In this document: positions 15,439-23,295 of the stretch, in pieces
How positions within the stretch are numbered: position 1 is the first letter of the stretch
Layout: every line of letters starts with the position of its first letter
Assembly: GCA_910587545.1 (NCBI GenBank)
Contig: CAJUMI010000027.1
Span: 1-31,520, forward strand
Direction of reading: 5' to 3'
Length of the DNA: 31,520 nt
From: an uncultured Muribaculaceae bacterium
GTDB lineage: Bacteria > Bacteroidota > Bacteroidia > Bacteroidales > Muribaculaceae
Notes under the pieces: generated by a model
Seen by the model: the letters and a program-made list of their open reading frames with translations, nothing else
What the model was told of the DNA's origin: nothing
The model's database searches: none
Position numbers and translations under genes: made by a program

Positions 15439-16077
15439 ATGCTTTTTGTGATGATTGCGGGGCTGTTTTTCTATATCACCATCCCGATTATCGGATGCTG
15501 GCTTTATTCGTTTTATCAATCAATCTTCAGAAGAACCAAAACCGACATAGTGTTGCTGTATTTTCATATAGCCGATGTGCTGTTGGTCGGATTGATGATC
15601 TATATGGCGTTGCGTCCGGCGGTCAATTGCGATGCCTATATCATGGAAGACCATTATAACAAATATGGCAGTGAGATGAGAAGTCTCATAAAATCTACAA
15701 GAGTGGTTTTGTCTGACAGCGTATATTTCAGCGTGGAGTTTGAGGATGGAAAGTGTCGGTGTGACGTCGATGCTCTCAGCCCCGATCAGTTGAAAGCACT
15801 TCGGCGCTCATTGGACGACATAGACTGTATCGGGCTGGATATCCGGCCCGGACAGGCGGATCATGCGAATGTCCGGTTCCGCCGCGTCGGGATGGGCCTG
15901 TATTCGTTCGAGCTACATGACCGCCCGTTGACCCGGGAGCAGCGCGACAGTATCAACGACGACTACCGCATGATAGTCTATGATGACTCGACCGTGTTTG
16001 TGTATGGCGGCGGAGTCTGGGGCCCGCAGACGTTTGTCGGGAAAGAAGAATACATTGAGAAACGTCTGAAGAGATAA
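15439..16077 (+). CDS. Membrane protein of unknown function, two helices plus soluble domain
   Basis: I do not recognise a family. The 212-residue product (from ATG 15439) has two hydrophobic helices near the N-terminus (LFVMIAGLFFYITIPIIGC, and HIADVLLVGLMIYMAL after a basic loop FRRTK). A charged soluble domain of about 150 residues follows, rich in Asp and Arg, with a beta-strand pattern and a C-terminal EEYIEKRLKR. By the positive-inside rule the loop is cytoplasmic and the soluble domain also follows on that side or in the periplasm, which I cannot settle. The frame is open from GTG 15382, but the promoter at 15372-15379 starts the message after that GTG. The gene appears to be monocistronic. 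Confidence 0.7.
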   Translation: MLFVMIAGLFFYITIPIIGCWLYSFYQSIFRRTKTDIVLLYFHIADVLLVGLMIYMALRPAVNCDAYIMEDHYNKYGSEMRSLIKSTRVVLSDSVYFSVEFEDGKCRCDVDALSPDQLKALRRSLDDIDCIGLDIRPGQADHANVRFRRVGMGLYSFELHDRPLTREQRDSINDDYRMIVYDDSTVFVYGGGVWGPQTFVGKEEYIEKRLKR

Positions 16078-16109
16078 GAACTTGTCCGTATTGGTTTTTA
16101 GATATGCTC

Positions 16110-16338
16110 TTAGTTTATTCTAAGATATGAGCAATACTTGGCCAGCAGGTTTCCTAATGTGAGGTCACCTCTTTCAAATCGCTCCGCATCAAGGGGTAAA
16201 ATCCTTTCGTACACTTGTAACTTTCCTTTGTACGAAGCCTGTATGTATTTGTTTGCGGTTCACTTCTTCAAGCAATGCTGTCAACTCAGTTGTATTCCAA
16301 CGGAATGCTGTCCAATTGTCTCTTTCGTGTATATACAT
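16110..16338 (-). pseudogene. Remnant of a Fic-family (DUF4172 N-terminal) gene
   Basis: On the minus strand, ATG 16338 opens a frame reading MYIHERDNWTAFRWN, then TELTALLEEVNRKQ. This strongly resembles the first 30 residues of Bacteroidetes Fic proteins with a DUF4172 N-terminal domain (typically MYIHERENWTNFRWD). The likeness then stops, and this frame ends at 16189. A second minus frame (16259 down to the stop at 16110) encodes a protein-like tail, YKGKLQVYERILPLDAERF followed by ERGDLTLGNLLAKY, which I do not recognise as Fic. The Fic AMP-transferase core with its HPFxDGNGR motif is missing. This is probably a deletion scar, with the two halves perhaps of different origin. Confidence 0.55.
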
Positions 16339-16514
16339 ATATCAAACATATCTAATGCGTCATTGTGCTATGAATAACGTCGCGATATTTGCGAGAAATA
16401 TACTGATAAGTCAAAGACAAAACCAAACTTGTTTGAGTTTTGTTGAGCGAGAGTATATTGGACTGAGTCAAAAATACGGAATTATTGTCTTTTCGGCAAG
16501 GGAGATTTTATAAT

Positions 16515-16531
16515 GTCGCAAAAAATGCGAC
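16515..16531. repeat. Perfect hairpin GTCGCA-AAAAA-TGCGAC
   Basis: A 6-bp perfect stem with a five-A loop in the AT-rich gap, followed by GATTTTAGG on the plus strand. It could be a weak terminator left from a lost gene; no flanking gene clearly needs it. Confidence 0.4.
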
Positions 16532-16679
16532 GATTTTAGGCGAAAAACGTCTGATTGCATGAATGGCATATTGGCGTGTATCTGGAATTTCGCGTATTCG
16601 GACGATCCCTATCGCAGATTAGAAAAGAAAAATTTTGAATTTTACGGGTGGTGAGATATGTTATTTGTGCGCAAATCAT

Positions 16680-16687
16680 TACTTTTG
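16680..16687 (+). promoter_or_regulatory. Glycosyltransferase gene promoter, -7 box TACTTTTG
   Basis: An exact TAnnTTTG match. It predicts transcription from about 16694 and a leader near 117 bases. No -33 element stands at the usual 19-21 base distance, so the call is moderate. Confidence 0.4.
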
Positions 16688-16810
16688 CGGAAAATACGAC
16701 TACTCTGAATAATAAACCTCGTGATCGTCTCTTCCGAAGTCACCGACTGGGAAAAGAGAGATCTGTGATGGGGAAATTGGATGTAACAAAATGATCAAAA
16801 ACAAAGAGAT

Positions 16811-18550
16811 ATGATCAAAGAAATTAAAATCGACCGGCAGGCATGGGTGTTGCTGGCGGTGTGCGTGGTTGTGATGTTGCCGTTTCTTGGGCTTGCGGAT
16901 TTCAATACCAAAGGCGAGCCGCGAGAGGCAGTAGTGGCATATTCTATACTTGAAAGCGGTGATTGGATACTGCCGACCAACAACGGCGGCGAGATGCCAT
17001 ATAAGCCGCCGTTTTTCCATTGGTGCATCGCTTTGCTTTCGCTGCTCAACGGGGGTGTGGTCAACGAATTCACCTCACGTCTGCCGTCGGCGATAGCATT
17101 GATAGCGATGACGGTGTGGACGTTTGTGTTTTTTGCACGTTGCAAAGGCGCGGCCACGGGCATGGCCACGGCTTTGATCGCATTTACAACTTTCGAGCTT
17201 CACAGGGCCGGAGCCAACTGCCGTGTCGACATGGTTCTGACTGCCGCCACGGCAGAAGCTATCTATTCTCTTTTCACGTGGTATGAGCGGGGCATGAAAG
17301 GTGTGCCGTGGATCGCCGTACTGATGATGAGTGTCGGGACCCTTACCAAAGGACCGGTCGGGACGCTTGTGCCGTGTATGGTGGCCGGAATATTCCTTTT
17401 GCTCAGAGGTGTCAATTTCTTCAAGGCTTTCTTTTCGCTCGCGGCGTGGGGACTGATGTCGCTCGTGCTGCCGCTCGCATGGTATGTCGCGGCCTACCAT
17501 CAGGCTGGTCAGGAGTTTCTTGACTTGGTGATGGAAGAGAATTTCGGTCGTATGACGAGCACGATGAGCTATGACTCGTGTGTCAATCCGTGGCCGTATA
17601 ATATATTGACCACAGTGGCCGGCTTTGTGCCGTGGACGCTGGCCGCGCTTATGGCGGCTGTCGTGCTGCCTTATCGGAGCTATAAGCGCAGTCCGGCGGC
17701 AGATTCGTGGAGGGCGCTATTCGGGATGTGCCGCACGATGCCGGCAGTCAATCTGTTGGCGACTGTTGCGGCGGCAGCTATATTCGTGTTCTATTGCATA
17801 CCGCAGAGCAAGCGCAGTGTCTATCTGATGCCAATGTATCCATTCCTGTCGTTTTATCTGGCGCAGTTGCTGATCTATGTGTCGCGTCGGCGCATCACGG
17901 TTGTGAAGGTGTTCGGCGATGTCATGGCAGTCATTGCGGCGGCGCTCTTTGTCTGCTTTATTGCAGTGAAACTCGGCCTTGTGCCTGACAGTATTTTTGG
18001 CACGGGACGTCACGCCGCTCAGAATTTGGCGATGATGGAGTCGATAGCGTCGATCGTGGGTGTGATGCCATGGATCTGCGCGTGTATCTCGCCGATCGCT
18101 GCGGCGGTGTGGTGGACGGCGTGGCGGCGCAGGCTGACGCCTGAGTCTGTCGTGCCGGCCATCTCGTGTGTGATAATGGCTATATATATTTCAATGTCGG
18201 GAACATATCAGCCGGCGGTGCTCAATGTCAAGTCGGTCAAGGATATCGCCGCCGAGATCGACCGTGTAGCGCCTCAGTCTGAGGGTGACATATATGAGTT
18301 TATCGAGCATGGCGAGTTTGCGGCCGGCGATCCCGTCCATTATTTCGAGGTGAATTTCTATATCGGTGACCGCATGGCAAGTTTCTACAAGCGACGCCCC
18401 GAGAACGGCTTCCTGCTGATCGGAGACAATGACGCCGCGAAATATCTGCCAGGCTTCGAGAGCGAGGGCTATCGATTCGAGCCGATATACTCGACTCCGC
18501 GTCCGCTGCTCGGCCAGCCGTCGAAGGTCTACAGGTTCCTGAAGAATTGA
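16811..18550 (+). CDS. ArnT/PMT-like polyprenyl-phosphate-sugar glycosyltransferase
   Basis: A 579-residue inner-membrane enzyme of the GT39/GT83 type (GT-C fold). Members transfer a sugar from an undecaprenyl-phosphate carrier to lipid A, glycans or proteins at the periplasmic face; the acceptor is unknown here. About a dozen hydrophobic helices are visible. The first periplasmic loop has the family pattern D30-F-N-T-K-G-E-P-R-E39 followed by SGDWILPTNNG and YKPPFFHW (KPP at 65-67). D140 in the NCRVDMVLT segment matches the second conserved acid. A soluble C-terminal domain of about 120 residues follows the last helix. The gene is alone between the AT-rich scar and a shared terminator. Confidence 0.88.
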   Translation: MIKEIKIDRQAWVLLAVCVVVMLPFLGLADFNTKGEPREAVVAYSILESGDWILPTNNGGEMPYKPPFFHWCIALLSLLNGGVVNEFTSRLPSAIALIAMTVWTFVFFARCKGAATGMATALIAFTTFELHRAGANCRVDMVLTAATAEAIYSLFTWYERGMKGVPWIAVLMMSVGTLTKGPVGTLVPCMVAGIFLLLRGVNFFKAFFSLAAWGLMSLVLPLAWYVAAYHQAGQEFLDLVMEENFGRMTSTMSYDSCVNPWPYNILTTVAGFVPWTLAALMAAVVLPYRSYKRSPAADSWRALFGMCRTMPAVNLLATVAAAAIFVFYCIPQSKRSVYLMPMYPFLSFYLAQLLIYVSRRRITVVKVFGDVMAVIAAALFVCFIAVKLGLVPDSIFGTGRHAAQNLAMMESIASIVGVMPWICACISPIAAAVWWTAWRRRLTPESVVPAISCVIMAIYISMSGTYQPAVLNVKSVKDIAAEIDRVAPQSEGDIYEFIEHGEFAAGDPVHYFEVNFYIGDRMASFYKRRPENGFLLIGDNDAAKYLPGFESEGYRFEPIYSTPRPLLGQPSKVYRFLKN

Positions 18551-18568
18551 TTATAATAATATAAAAGT

Positions 18569-18604
18569 AAAGGCGGTGTATCGAAAATCTGACACACCGC
18601 CTTT
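18569..18604. terminator. Bidirectional terminator between the glycosyltransferase and prs
   Basis: AAAGGCGGTGT (18569-18579) pairs perfectly with ACACCGCCTTT (18594-18604) around a 14-base loop. On the minus strand it is followed by TTTACTTTTAT, a good T tract for prs; on the plus strand only by TTTG. It lies 18 bases past the glycosyltransferase stop and 21 bases past the prs stop. Confidence 0.8.
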
Positions 18605-18625
18605 GCAGTATTGTTGCTTCAGCTC

Positions 18626-19570
18626 TTATTTGATGAGATACTGCGACGAGATCGATTCGTTGTCGTGTACCCGGCGGATTGTATCGGCAAACAATTTGGC
18701 GACTGAGATGATGGTGCATTTGTCGCAGTGTTTTCTGTAGGGGATCGAATTGGTGAAGATCATTTCGGTGAGCGGGCTTTCTTCGACGCGCTCAGTGGCG
18801 GGATCGCTCATGATGGCATGAGAGCAGAGCGCGCGCACTGACTTGGCTCCGTTGTCAATCATCAACTGTGCGGCCTTGACGATGGTACCTGCTGTGTCAC
18901 ACATGTCATCGATCAGGATAACATTCTTGTCTTTCACATCGCCTATGACAGTCATGTTGGCTACGACATTGGCCTTGGCTCGCTGTTTGTGGCAGAGCAC
19001 CAGAGGAAGATCGAGGTACTTGGCGTAGCTGTTGGAGCGTTTTGCTCCGCCGACGTCGGGGGTGGCGATCACCATGTTGTCGAGGCCGAGGGACTGGATG
19101 TAGGGAATGAACACCGAAGAAGCGTAGAGGTGGTCTACGGGGACGTTGAAGAAGCCCTGGATCTGATCGGCATGGAGATCCATTGTGATCACGCGGTTGA
19201 CTCCGGCTGTCATGAGCAGGTCAGCGACCAGTTTGGCAGCGATCGACACACGGGGTTTGTCCTTACGGTCCTGACGGGCCCAGCCGAAGTAGGGCATCAC
19301 GGCGATGATTGATTTGGCCGAAGCGCGCTTGGCGGCGTCGATCATGAGCAGAAGCTCCATGAGGTTGTCGCTGTTGGGGAAGGTAGATTGTACCAGATAG
19401 ACCTCGCAGCCACGGATGGACTCTTCGAACGATACTTCAAATTCACCGTCGGCAAAGTGCTGGATGTTCATCTTGCCGAGTTCGACACCAAGGTGTTGGC
19501 AAATCTCCTCGGCCATATACTGAGAGTTAGTGCCGGAGAAGATCTTGAAAGGGGGTAGGGAGTTATTCAT
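18626..19570 (-). CDS. prs: Ribose-phosphate pyrophosphokinase (PRPP synthetase)
   Basis: A 314-residue cytoplasmic enzyme that makes PRPP from ribose 5-phosphate and ATP, feeding nucleotide, histidine and NAD synthesis. Motifs are KIFSGTNS at the N-terminus, VMPYFGWARQDRK for ATP binding (Trp where Tyr is usual), and DLHADQIQGFFNVPVDHL. The PRPP loop is VILIDDMCDTAGT. I chose ATG 19570: the longer frame begins with a TTG at 19609, which overlaps the promoter box, and the family N-terminus matches the shorter form. The start has an AT-rich leader of about 30 bases from the predicted transcription start. Confidence 0.96.
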   Translation of the reverse strand: MNNSLPPFKIFSGTNSQYMAEEICQHLGVELGKMNIQHFADGEFEVSFEESIRGCEVYLVQSTFPNSDNLMELLLMIDAAKRASAKSIIAVMPYFGWARQDRKDKPRVSIAAKLVADLLMTAGVNRVITMDLHADQIQGFFNVPVDHLYASSVFIPYIQSLGLDNMVIATPDVGGAKRSNSYAKYLDLPLVLCHKQRAKANVVANMTVIGDVKDKNVILIDDMCDTAGTIVKAAQLMIDNGAKSVRALCSHAIMSDPATERVEESPLTEMIFTNSIPYRKHCDKCTIISVAKLFADTIRRVHDNESISSQYLIK

Positions 19571-19606
19571 GAGTGATGAAATGATGAAGAATACTTTTTC
19601 CGCGTG

Positions 19607-19614
19607 CAAAGTTA
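19607..19614 (-). promoter_or_regulatory. prs promoter, -7 box TAACTTTG
   Basis: The minus strand reads TAACTTTG, an exact TAnnTTTG match, 36 bases upstream of the prs ATG. Transcription would begin near 19600. Confidence 0.6.
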
Positions 19615-19682
19615 GCCTTTTTTTGTCGTTCGTGCGAGGCCCGACATATATTTTTTAATGGAATTTTGAAAAAAATATGTGG

Positions 19683-21374
19683 TCATGCAATGTCGTCGCG
19701 GCGGACTTTCCATACTGCTGCGCCGTGGGCGGGGACGTTGAGTGTGAAAGGCTTGTCGGCGCGGAGTTCCTTTGTGACGGCGCGGCCGCCCTTCAGCAGT
19801 TCTTTCATGCGTGCGCGTCCTTCGGGGAAACCGAGCACATCGAAGGCATGGCGGGGAATGTTGATCGACATCTCTTTGTCTTCGCAGCCGAAGTTGACCG
19901 CGATGAGCAGCAGATCTTTGTCGTCGGCGCGCATGAACACATAGTCGCGGTGGGGGTCGACGCCGGGGTTGTCATAGTTGGCATACATCAGGTCGAAGAA
20001 ACGGCCGTCGCTGATGGCCGGCTCGCTGTTGCACAGGCTGAGCACCTTGGCATAGTCGGCCCGCAACTTGACAATGTCGTCCGGCATCGCTCCGTCGCAT
20101 CTTCCGCCGTTGAGGCGGGCGCGTACGGTCGGCATGCTAAAGTAGTCGAAGATCGACGTGCGTCCGTCGTAGCCGCTGTAGCCTTCGGAGTCGAGGGCCG
20201 GTTCGCCGAGCTCCTGGCCGCCGTAGATCATCATAGGACCGGTGTTGATCATCGAGCTGACCACGAGCGAGGGCATCACACGGTGAGCATCGCCGGCATA
20301 TTGGGGCGACGCGAAGCGCTGTTCGTCGTGGTTCTCGAGGAAGTTGAGCATTTTGCCGGCGATGCCTTCGACGGTCTGCCAGCACGAGGTGATGCGTGCC
20401 GCCGACACGTTGTCGCACTCGACGGCGCGCAGGGTGTCGTAGAGATTGACTTTGTCGTAGAGGTAGTCGAAGCCGGCATCGATATAGGGGCGATAGAGGC
20501 CGATGTCGTAGATCTCGGCGATAAAAATTATGCCGGGGTATGACTCCTTGACATTGGCGATGGCCCAGCGCCAGAATTCGACGGGTACCATGTGGACCAT
20601 GTCGCAGCGGAAGCCGTCGATGCCTTTGGCGGCCCAGTAGCGCAGAATGTGGAGCATCTTGAGCCAGGTCGGCGGGATGGGATCGAAATGGCGGCTGCCG
20701 TTCCACGGGTCTACGCCGTAGTTGAGCTTGACTGTATCATACCAGTCGTTTACGCCGGGAAAAGCGTTGAAGCAGTCGTTGCCCGACGCTTTGGCCGGGA
20801 ACTCGATATAGGCGTCGTCGCCGAGACCCATGTCGACATGAGGCGCGAACTGCTGGCGGGGAATATAGTAGAAGTTGTTGGTCGGAGAGAAAAACATGTC
20901 CTTGTTGTCGCCATAGCCGAGATCCTCGATGCCGGCGGGCTTTGCGTCGGAAGCGTATTGGCGTGCCACGTGGTTGGGCACGAAATCGATGATCACCTTC
21001 ATGCCTGCCTTGTGGGTGCGGTCGACGAGAGCCTCGAATTCGGCCATGCGGGCGGGTACGTCCTCGGCAAGGTCGGGGTCTATGTCGTAGTAGTCGGTGA
21101 TGGCGTACGGACTGCCGGCGTGGCCTTTGATCACGTGGGGATTGTGGCGGGGAATACCGTAGGCAGTGTAATCGGCGTCGTGGGCGTGTTCGATCACGCC
21201 GGTATACCATACGTGGGTCGTTCCGAGCGATCTGATGTCGCGAAGAATGCGTTCAGTGATGGAGTTGAGTTTGCCGGAGCCGTTCTGTTCGAGAGTGCCG
21301 TTGTGGACTGGTGCCGGACAATAGTTTGTGTATAGACGGGGAAGTAACTGGTATATTATCGGTTTTGTTGACAT
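19683..21374 (-). CDS. GH13 alpha-amylase family glycoside hydrolase, cytoplasmic
   Basis: A 563-residue alpha-glucan-active enzyme of family GH13. All four conserved regions are present: I DFVPNH (130-135), II GFRCDMVH (254-261) with nucleophile D258, III E287 in IAEIYD as acid/base, and IV NHD (348-350). So it should be catalytically competent. There is no signal peptide, so it acts in the cytoplasm, for example on glycogen or imported oligosaccharides; exact specificity is not readable. The C-terminal beta domain ends in WKVRRDDIA. It is transcribed 18 bases downstream of the patatin gene, probably as one operon. I see no clear terminator between it and prs. Confidence 0.92.
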   Translation of the reverse strand: MSTKPIIYQLLPRLYTNYCPAPVHNGTLEQNGSGKLNSITERILRDIRSLGTTHVWYTGVIEHAHDADYTAYGIPRHNPHVIKGHAGSPYAITDYYDIDPDLAEDVPARMAEFEALVDRTHKAGMKVIIDFVPNHVARQYASDAKPAGIEDLGYGDNKDMFFSPTNNFYYIPRQQFAPHVDMGLGDDAYIEFPAKASGNDCFNAFPGVNDWYDTVKLNYGVDPWNGSRHFDPIPPTWLKMLHILRYWAAKGIDGFRCDMVHMVPVEFWRWAIANVKESYPGIIFIAEIYDIGLYRPYIDAGFDYLYDKVNLYDTLRAVECDNVSAARITSCWQTVEGIAGKMLNFLENHDEQRFASPQYAGDAHRVMPSLVVSSMINTGPMMIYGGQELGEPALDSEGYSGYDGRTSIFDYFSMPTVRARLNGGRCDGAMPDDIVKLRADYAKVLSLCNSEPAISDGRFFDLMYANYDNPGVDPHRDYVFMRADDKDLLLIAVNFGCEDKEMSINIPRHAFDVLGFPEGRARMKELLKGGRAVTKELRADKPFTLNVPAHGAAVWKVRRDDIA

Positions 21375-21392
21375 GATTGTTTTAAAATGAGG

Positions 21393-22187
21393 TTATGGAT
21401 TTGTTTTCCAGAGCCCGGCGTCCTTGAGCGCCCGGCGGGTATGGATGTAGCCGCTTGTGATCACGGCTTTTATGTTTTTCAGATCGAAGACCTTGTAGCC
21501 GGACAGCTCTGGAGGCTGCACCGACAGGTCACACATCGCCATGTCGACTGCCTGATTGGATTTGGCCATGAGATTATAGGTGCGCAATGCGACGTCGATA
21601 AGCGACAGCTTTTTGCCCGGATGGCGTATAGGACTGACGTTGATGCCTATAAGTGTCTCGCATTTGTCGCGGATGATCCATGCCGGATGGTTGCGCAGCA
21701 CGCCGCCGTCGACATAGTTGACTCCGTCGATTCTGATAGGCTTGAATATGATGGGTATGGAACATGAGGCAGCCATGCGTTCGCCTATCGGACCGGTATG
21801 AAACTCGACAGGACAGCCGTTGTCGAGATCTGTCACACCGATATATGTCGGGATATTGAGATCCTCGAGATTTTTATAAGATCCGAATTTGCTGATCGAC
21901 TGCATGATAAAGCGTCTGAACTTGTCGATGCTCATCAATCCTCCGTTGCCCATGCTCATGTTGACAAAGTCGCTGAAGCCCTTTTTGTCGAAAATATTTG
22001 ACATTTCGTCGAGCGGCATGCCCGAAGCGTAAAGGACGGCAACTACAGATCCCGCGCTGACTCCGGCAATGATGTCGGGCTTCAAACCCGCTTCCTCGAT
22101 GGCCATGAGAGCGCCGACGTGGGCAAAACCTCTTGCCCCGCCCCCGCTGAGCGCCACTCCGAGCTTATATTTCGCATGTTCTGACAT
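21393..22187 (-). CDS. Patatin-like phospholipase family protein
   Basis: A 264-residue lipid acyl hydrolase (patatin/RssA type) with a Ser-Asp dyad. The oxyanion loop is SGGGARG (14-20), the nucleophile elbow is GVSAGS with Ser44, and the dyad Asp is D160 in DGG. The core is intact and catalysis is likely; the substrate is probably a membrane lipid. No signal peptide is seen, as in the cytoplasmic RssA-like subfamily. The gene is first of a pair with the GH13 amylase and divergent from the ribokinase operon, with separate promoters. Confidence 0.93.
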   Translation of the reverse strand: MSEHAKYKLGVALSGGGARGFAHVGALMAIEEAGLKPDIIAGVSAGSVVAVLYASGMPLDEMSNIFDKKGFSDFVNMSMGNGGLMSIDKFRRFIMQSISKFGSYKNLEDLNIPTYIGVTDLDNGCPVEFHTGPIGERMAASCSIPIIFKPIRIDGVNYVDGGVLRNHPAWIIRDKCETLIGINVSPIRHPGKKLSLIDVALRTYNLMAKSNQAVDMAMCDLSVQPPELSGYKVFDLKNIKAVITSGYIHTRRALKDAGLWKTNP

Positions 22188-22207
22188 AGCTTGCTGAATT
22201 TTAAATG

Positions 22208-22215
22208 CAAAAATA
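22208..22215 (-). promoter_or_regulatory. Patatin-amylase operon promoter, -7 box TATTTTTG
   Basis: The minus strand reads TATTTTTG, 20 bases upstream of the patatin ATG. Transcription would begin near 22201, leaving a very short leader of about 14 bases. Confidence 0.5.
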
Positions 22216-22267
22216 AGAATAATTTACCGACTGTAAGTGTTTGTCTCGGAAAAAAGAAAATGGCGAG

Positions 22268-22299
22268 TTGCTTCTATTTGATAAATATGCTTACCTTTG
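22268..22299 (+). promoter_or_regulatory. rbsK operon promoter (TTGC, 20 bases, TACCTTTG)
   Basis: TTGC at 22268-22271 and TACCTTTG at 22292-22299 with a 20-base spacer, matching the tRNA-His promoter in layout. Transcription would start near 22306, 25 bases before the rbsK ATG. Confidence 0.7.
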
Positions 22300-22330
22300 T
22301 GATGTGGTAGTTACCTTAAATTGTTAAACC

Positions 22331-23257
22331 ATGAATACGAAATCCAATAAGATAGTGATAGTTGGCAGCAGCAATACCGATATGGTAGTGCGCTGCACTC
22401 GTATGCCGCGTCCGGGTGAGACGGTGCTCGGCGGAGAATTTATGATGAACCCCGGAGGCAAAGGCGCCAATCAGGCTGTGGCGGTCGCCCGTCTGGGGGG
22501 CAATGCTTTTTTTGTCGGAATGGTCGGTGACGATATTTTCGGATCTCAGACCCGAAGTCAGCTTGCAGGCGAGGGTATCGATGTGAGCTTTGTCGGCACA
22601 GCTGCGGGTTGTGCGTCGGGCGTGGCGCTGATCAATGTCGATGCCGAGGGCGAAAATTCTATTTCGGTAGCTTCGGGAGCCAATGCCAGACTGATGCCGT
22701 CAGACATCGAAGCGGTGTCTGGGGTGATCGTCGGAGCCGGTATACTGCTTATGCAGCTTGAGGTGCCTGTCGAGACTGTGGCCTATGCGGCCCGGCTTGC
22801 CAAAAGCCATGGAGTGACTGTCGTACTCAATCCCGCGCCAGCGCCTGCCGACACTCTGCCGCCTGAATTGCTTGAAAATGTAGATATTCTTATCCCCAAC
22901 CGCACGGAACTCGAGATGATCTCCGGGCATGATTGCAGCGGTTCGGTTGACGAAGCTGTCGAAAGCCTGGCGGGCATCGGAGTCGGCACACTCGTCGTGA
23001 CGCTCGGATCGAAAGGCGCGTTGATTTGCCGCAACGGAGAGAGACGTCTGATGCCGGCGTTTAAAGTGAAGCCTGTCGACACTACCGCCGCAGGCGACAC
23101 ATTCTGCGGCGCACTGTGTGTGGCTCTTGCCGAGGGGCGCCCGATCGACGAGGCTGTGACTTTCGGCAATCTTGCGGCGTCGATAACCGTGACACGTGCC
23201 GGCGCGCAGAATGCCATACCGACCCGCGCCGAGGTCGACAGGGCGGCATCTTTATGA
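22331..23257 (+). CDS. rbsK: Ribokinase (PfkB family)
   Basis: A 308-residue PfkB-family kinase that phosphorylates D-ribose to ribose 5-phosphate in the cytoplasm. Diagnostic elements are SSNTDMVVRC at the substrate-binding N-terminus, the first PfkB signature region NPGGKGANQAVAVARLG, and the second signature DTTAAGDTFCGAL with the catalytic Asp in AAGD. NPAPAP is a further ribokinase motif. It precedes a sugar permease by 38 bases, so the pair forms a minimal ribose uptake unit similar to the RusK/RusT genes of Bacteroides ribose systems. No LacI-type regulator or nucleoside hydrolase is adjacent. Confidence 0.93.
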   Translation: MNTKSNKIVIVGSSNTDMVVRCTRMPRPGETVLGGEFMMNPGGKGANQAVAVARLGGNAFFVGMVGDDIFGSQTRSQLAGEGIDVSFVGTAAGCASGVALINVDAEGENSISVASGANARLMPSDIEAVSGVIVGAGILLMQLEVPVETVAYAARLAKSHGVTVVLNPAPAPADTLPPELLENVDILIPNRTELEMISGHDCSGSVDEAVESLAGIGVGTLVVTLGSKGALICRNGERRLMPAFKVKPVDTTAAGDTFCGALCVALAEGRPIDEAVTFGNLAASITVTRAGAQNAIPTRAEVDRAASL

Positions 23258-23295
23258 CAATCAACAATCATTTATAACCATAAACGCTTAAAATT

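Larger units (their letters stand above)
16078..16810. other. 733-base AT-rich intergenic region with gene relics
   Basis: No intact gene is supported. Bases 16110-16338 hold a decayed minus-strand gene (see separate entry). A hairpin GTCGCA-AAAAA-TGCGAC sits at 16515-16531. The promoter box of the glycosyltransferase lies at 16680-16687 and a 7-codon mini-frame at 16791-16814. Base composition is markedly more AT-rich than the flanking genes, which fits a scar of acquired DNA. The remaining stretches show nothing recognisable. Confidence 0.6.

Noticed and set aside
16515..16531. The GTCGCA hairpin as evidence of a mobile element end
   Set aside because: There is no transposase, target duplication or second matching end nearby.
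20592..21335. A 247-codon plus-strand frame
   Set aside because: Antisense to the GH13 amylase, whose four catalytic motifs are intact; the frame has a Val-rich shadow composition.
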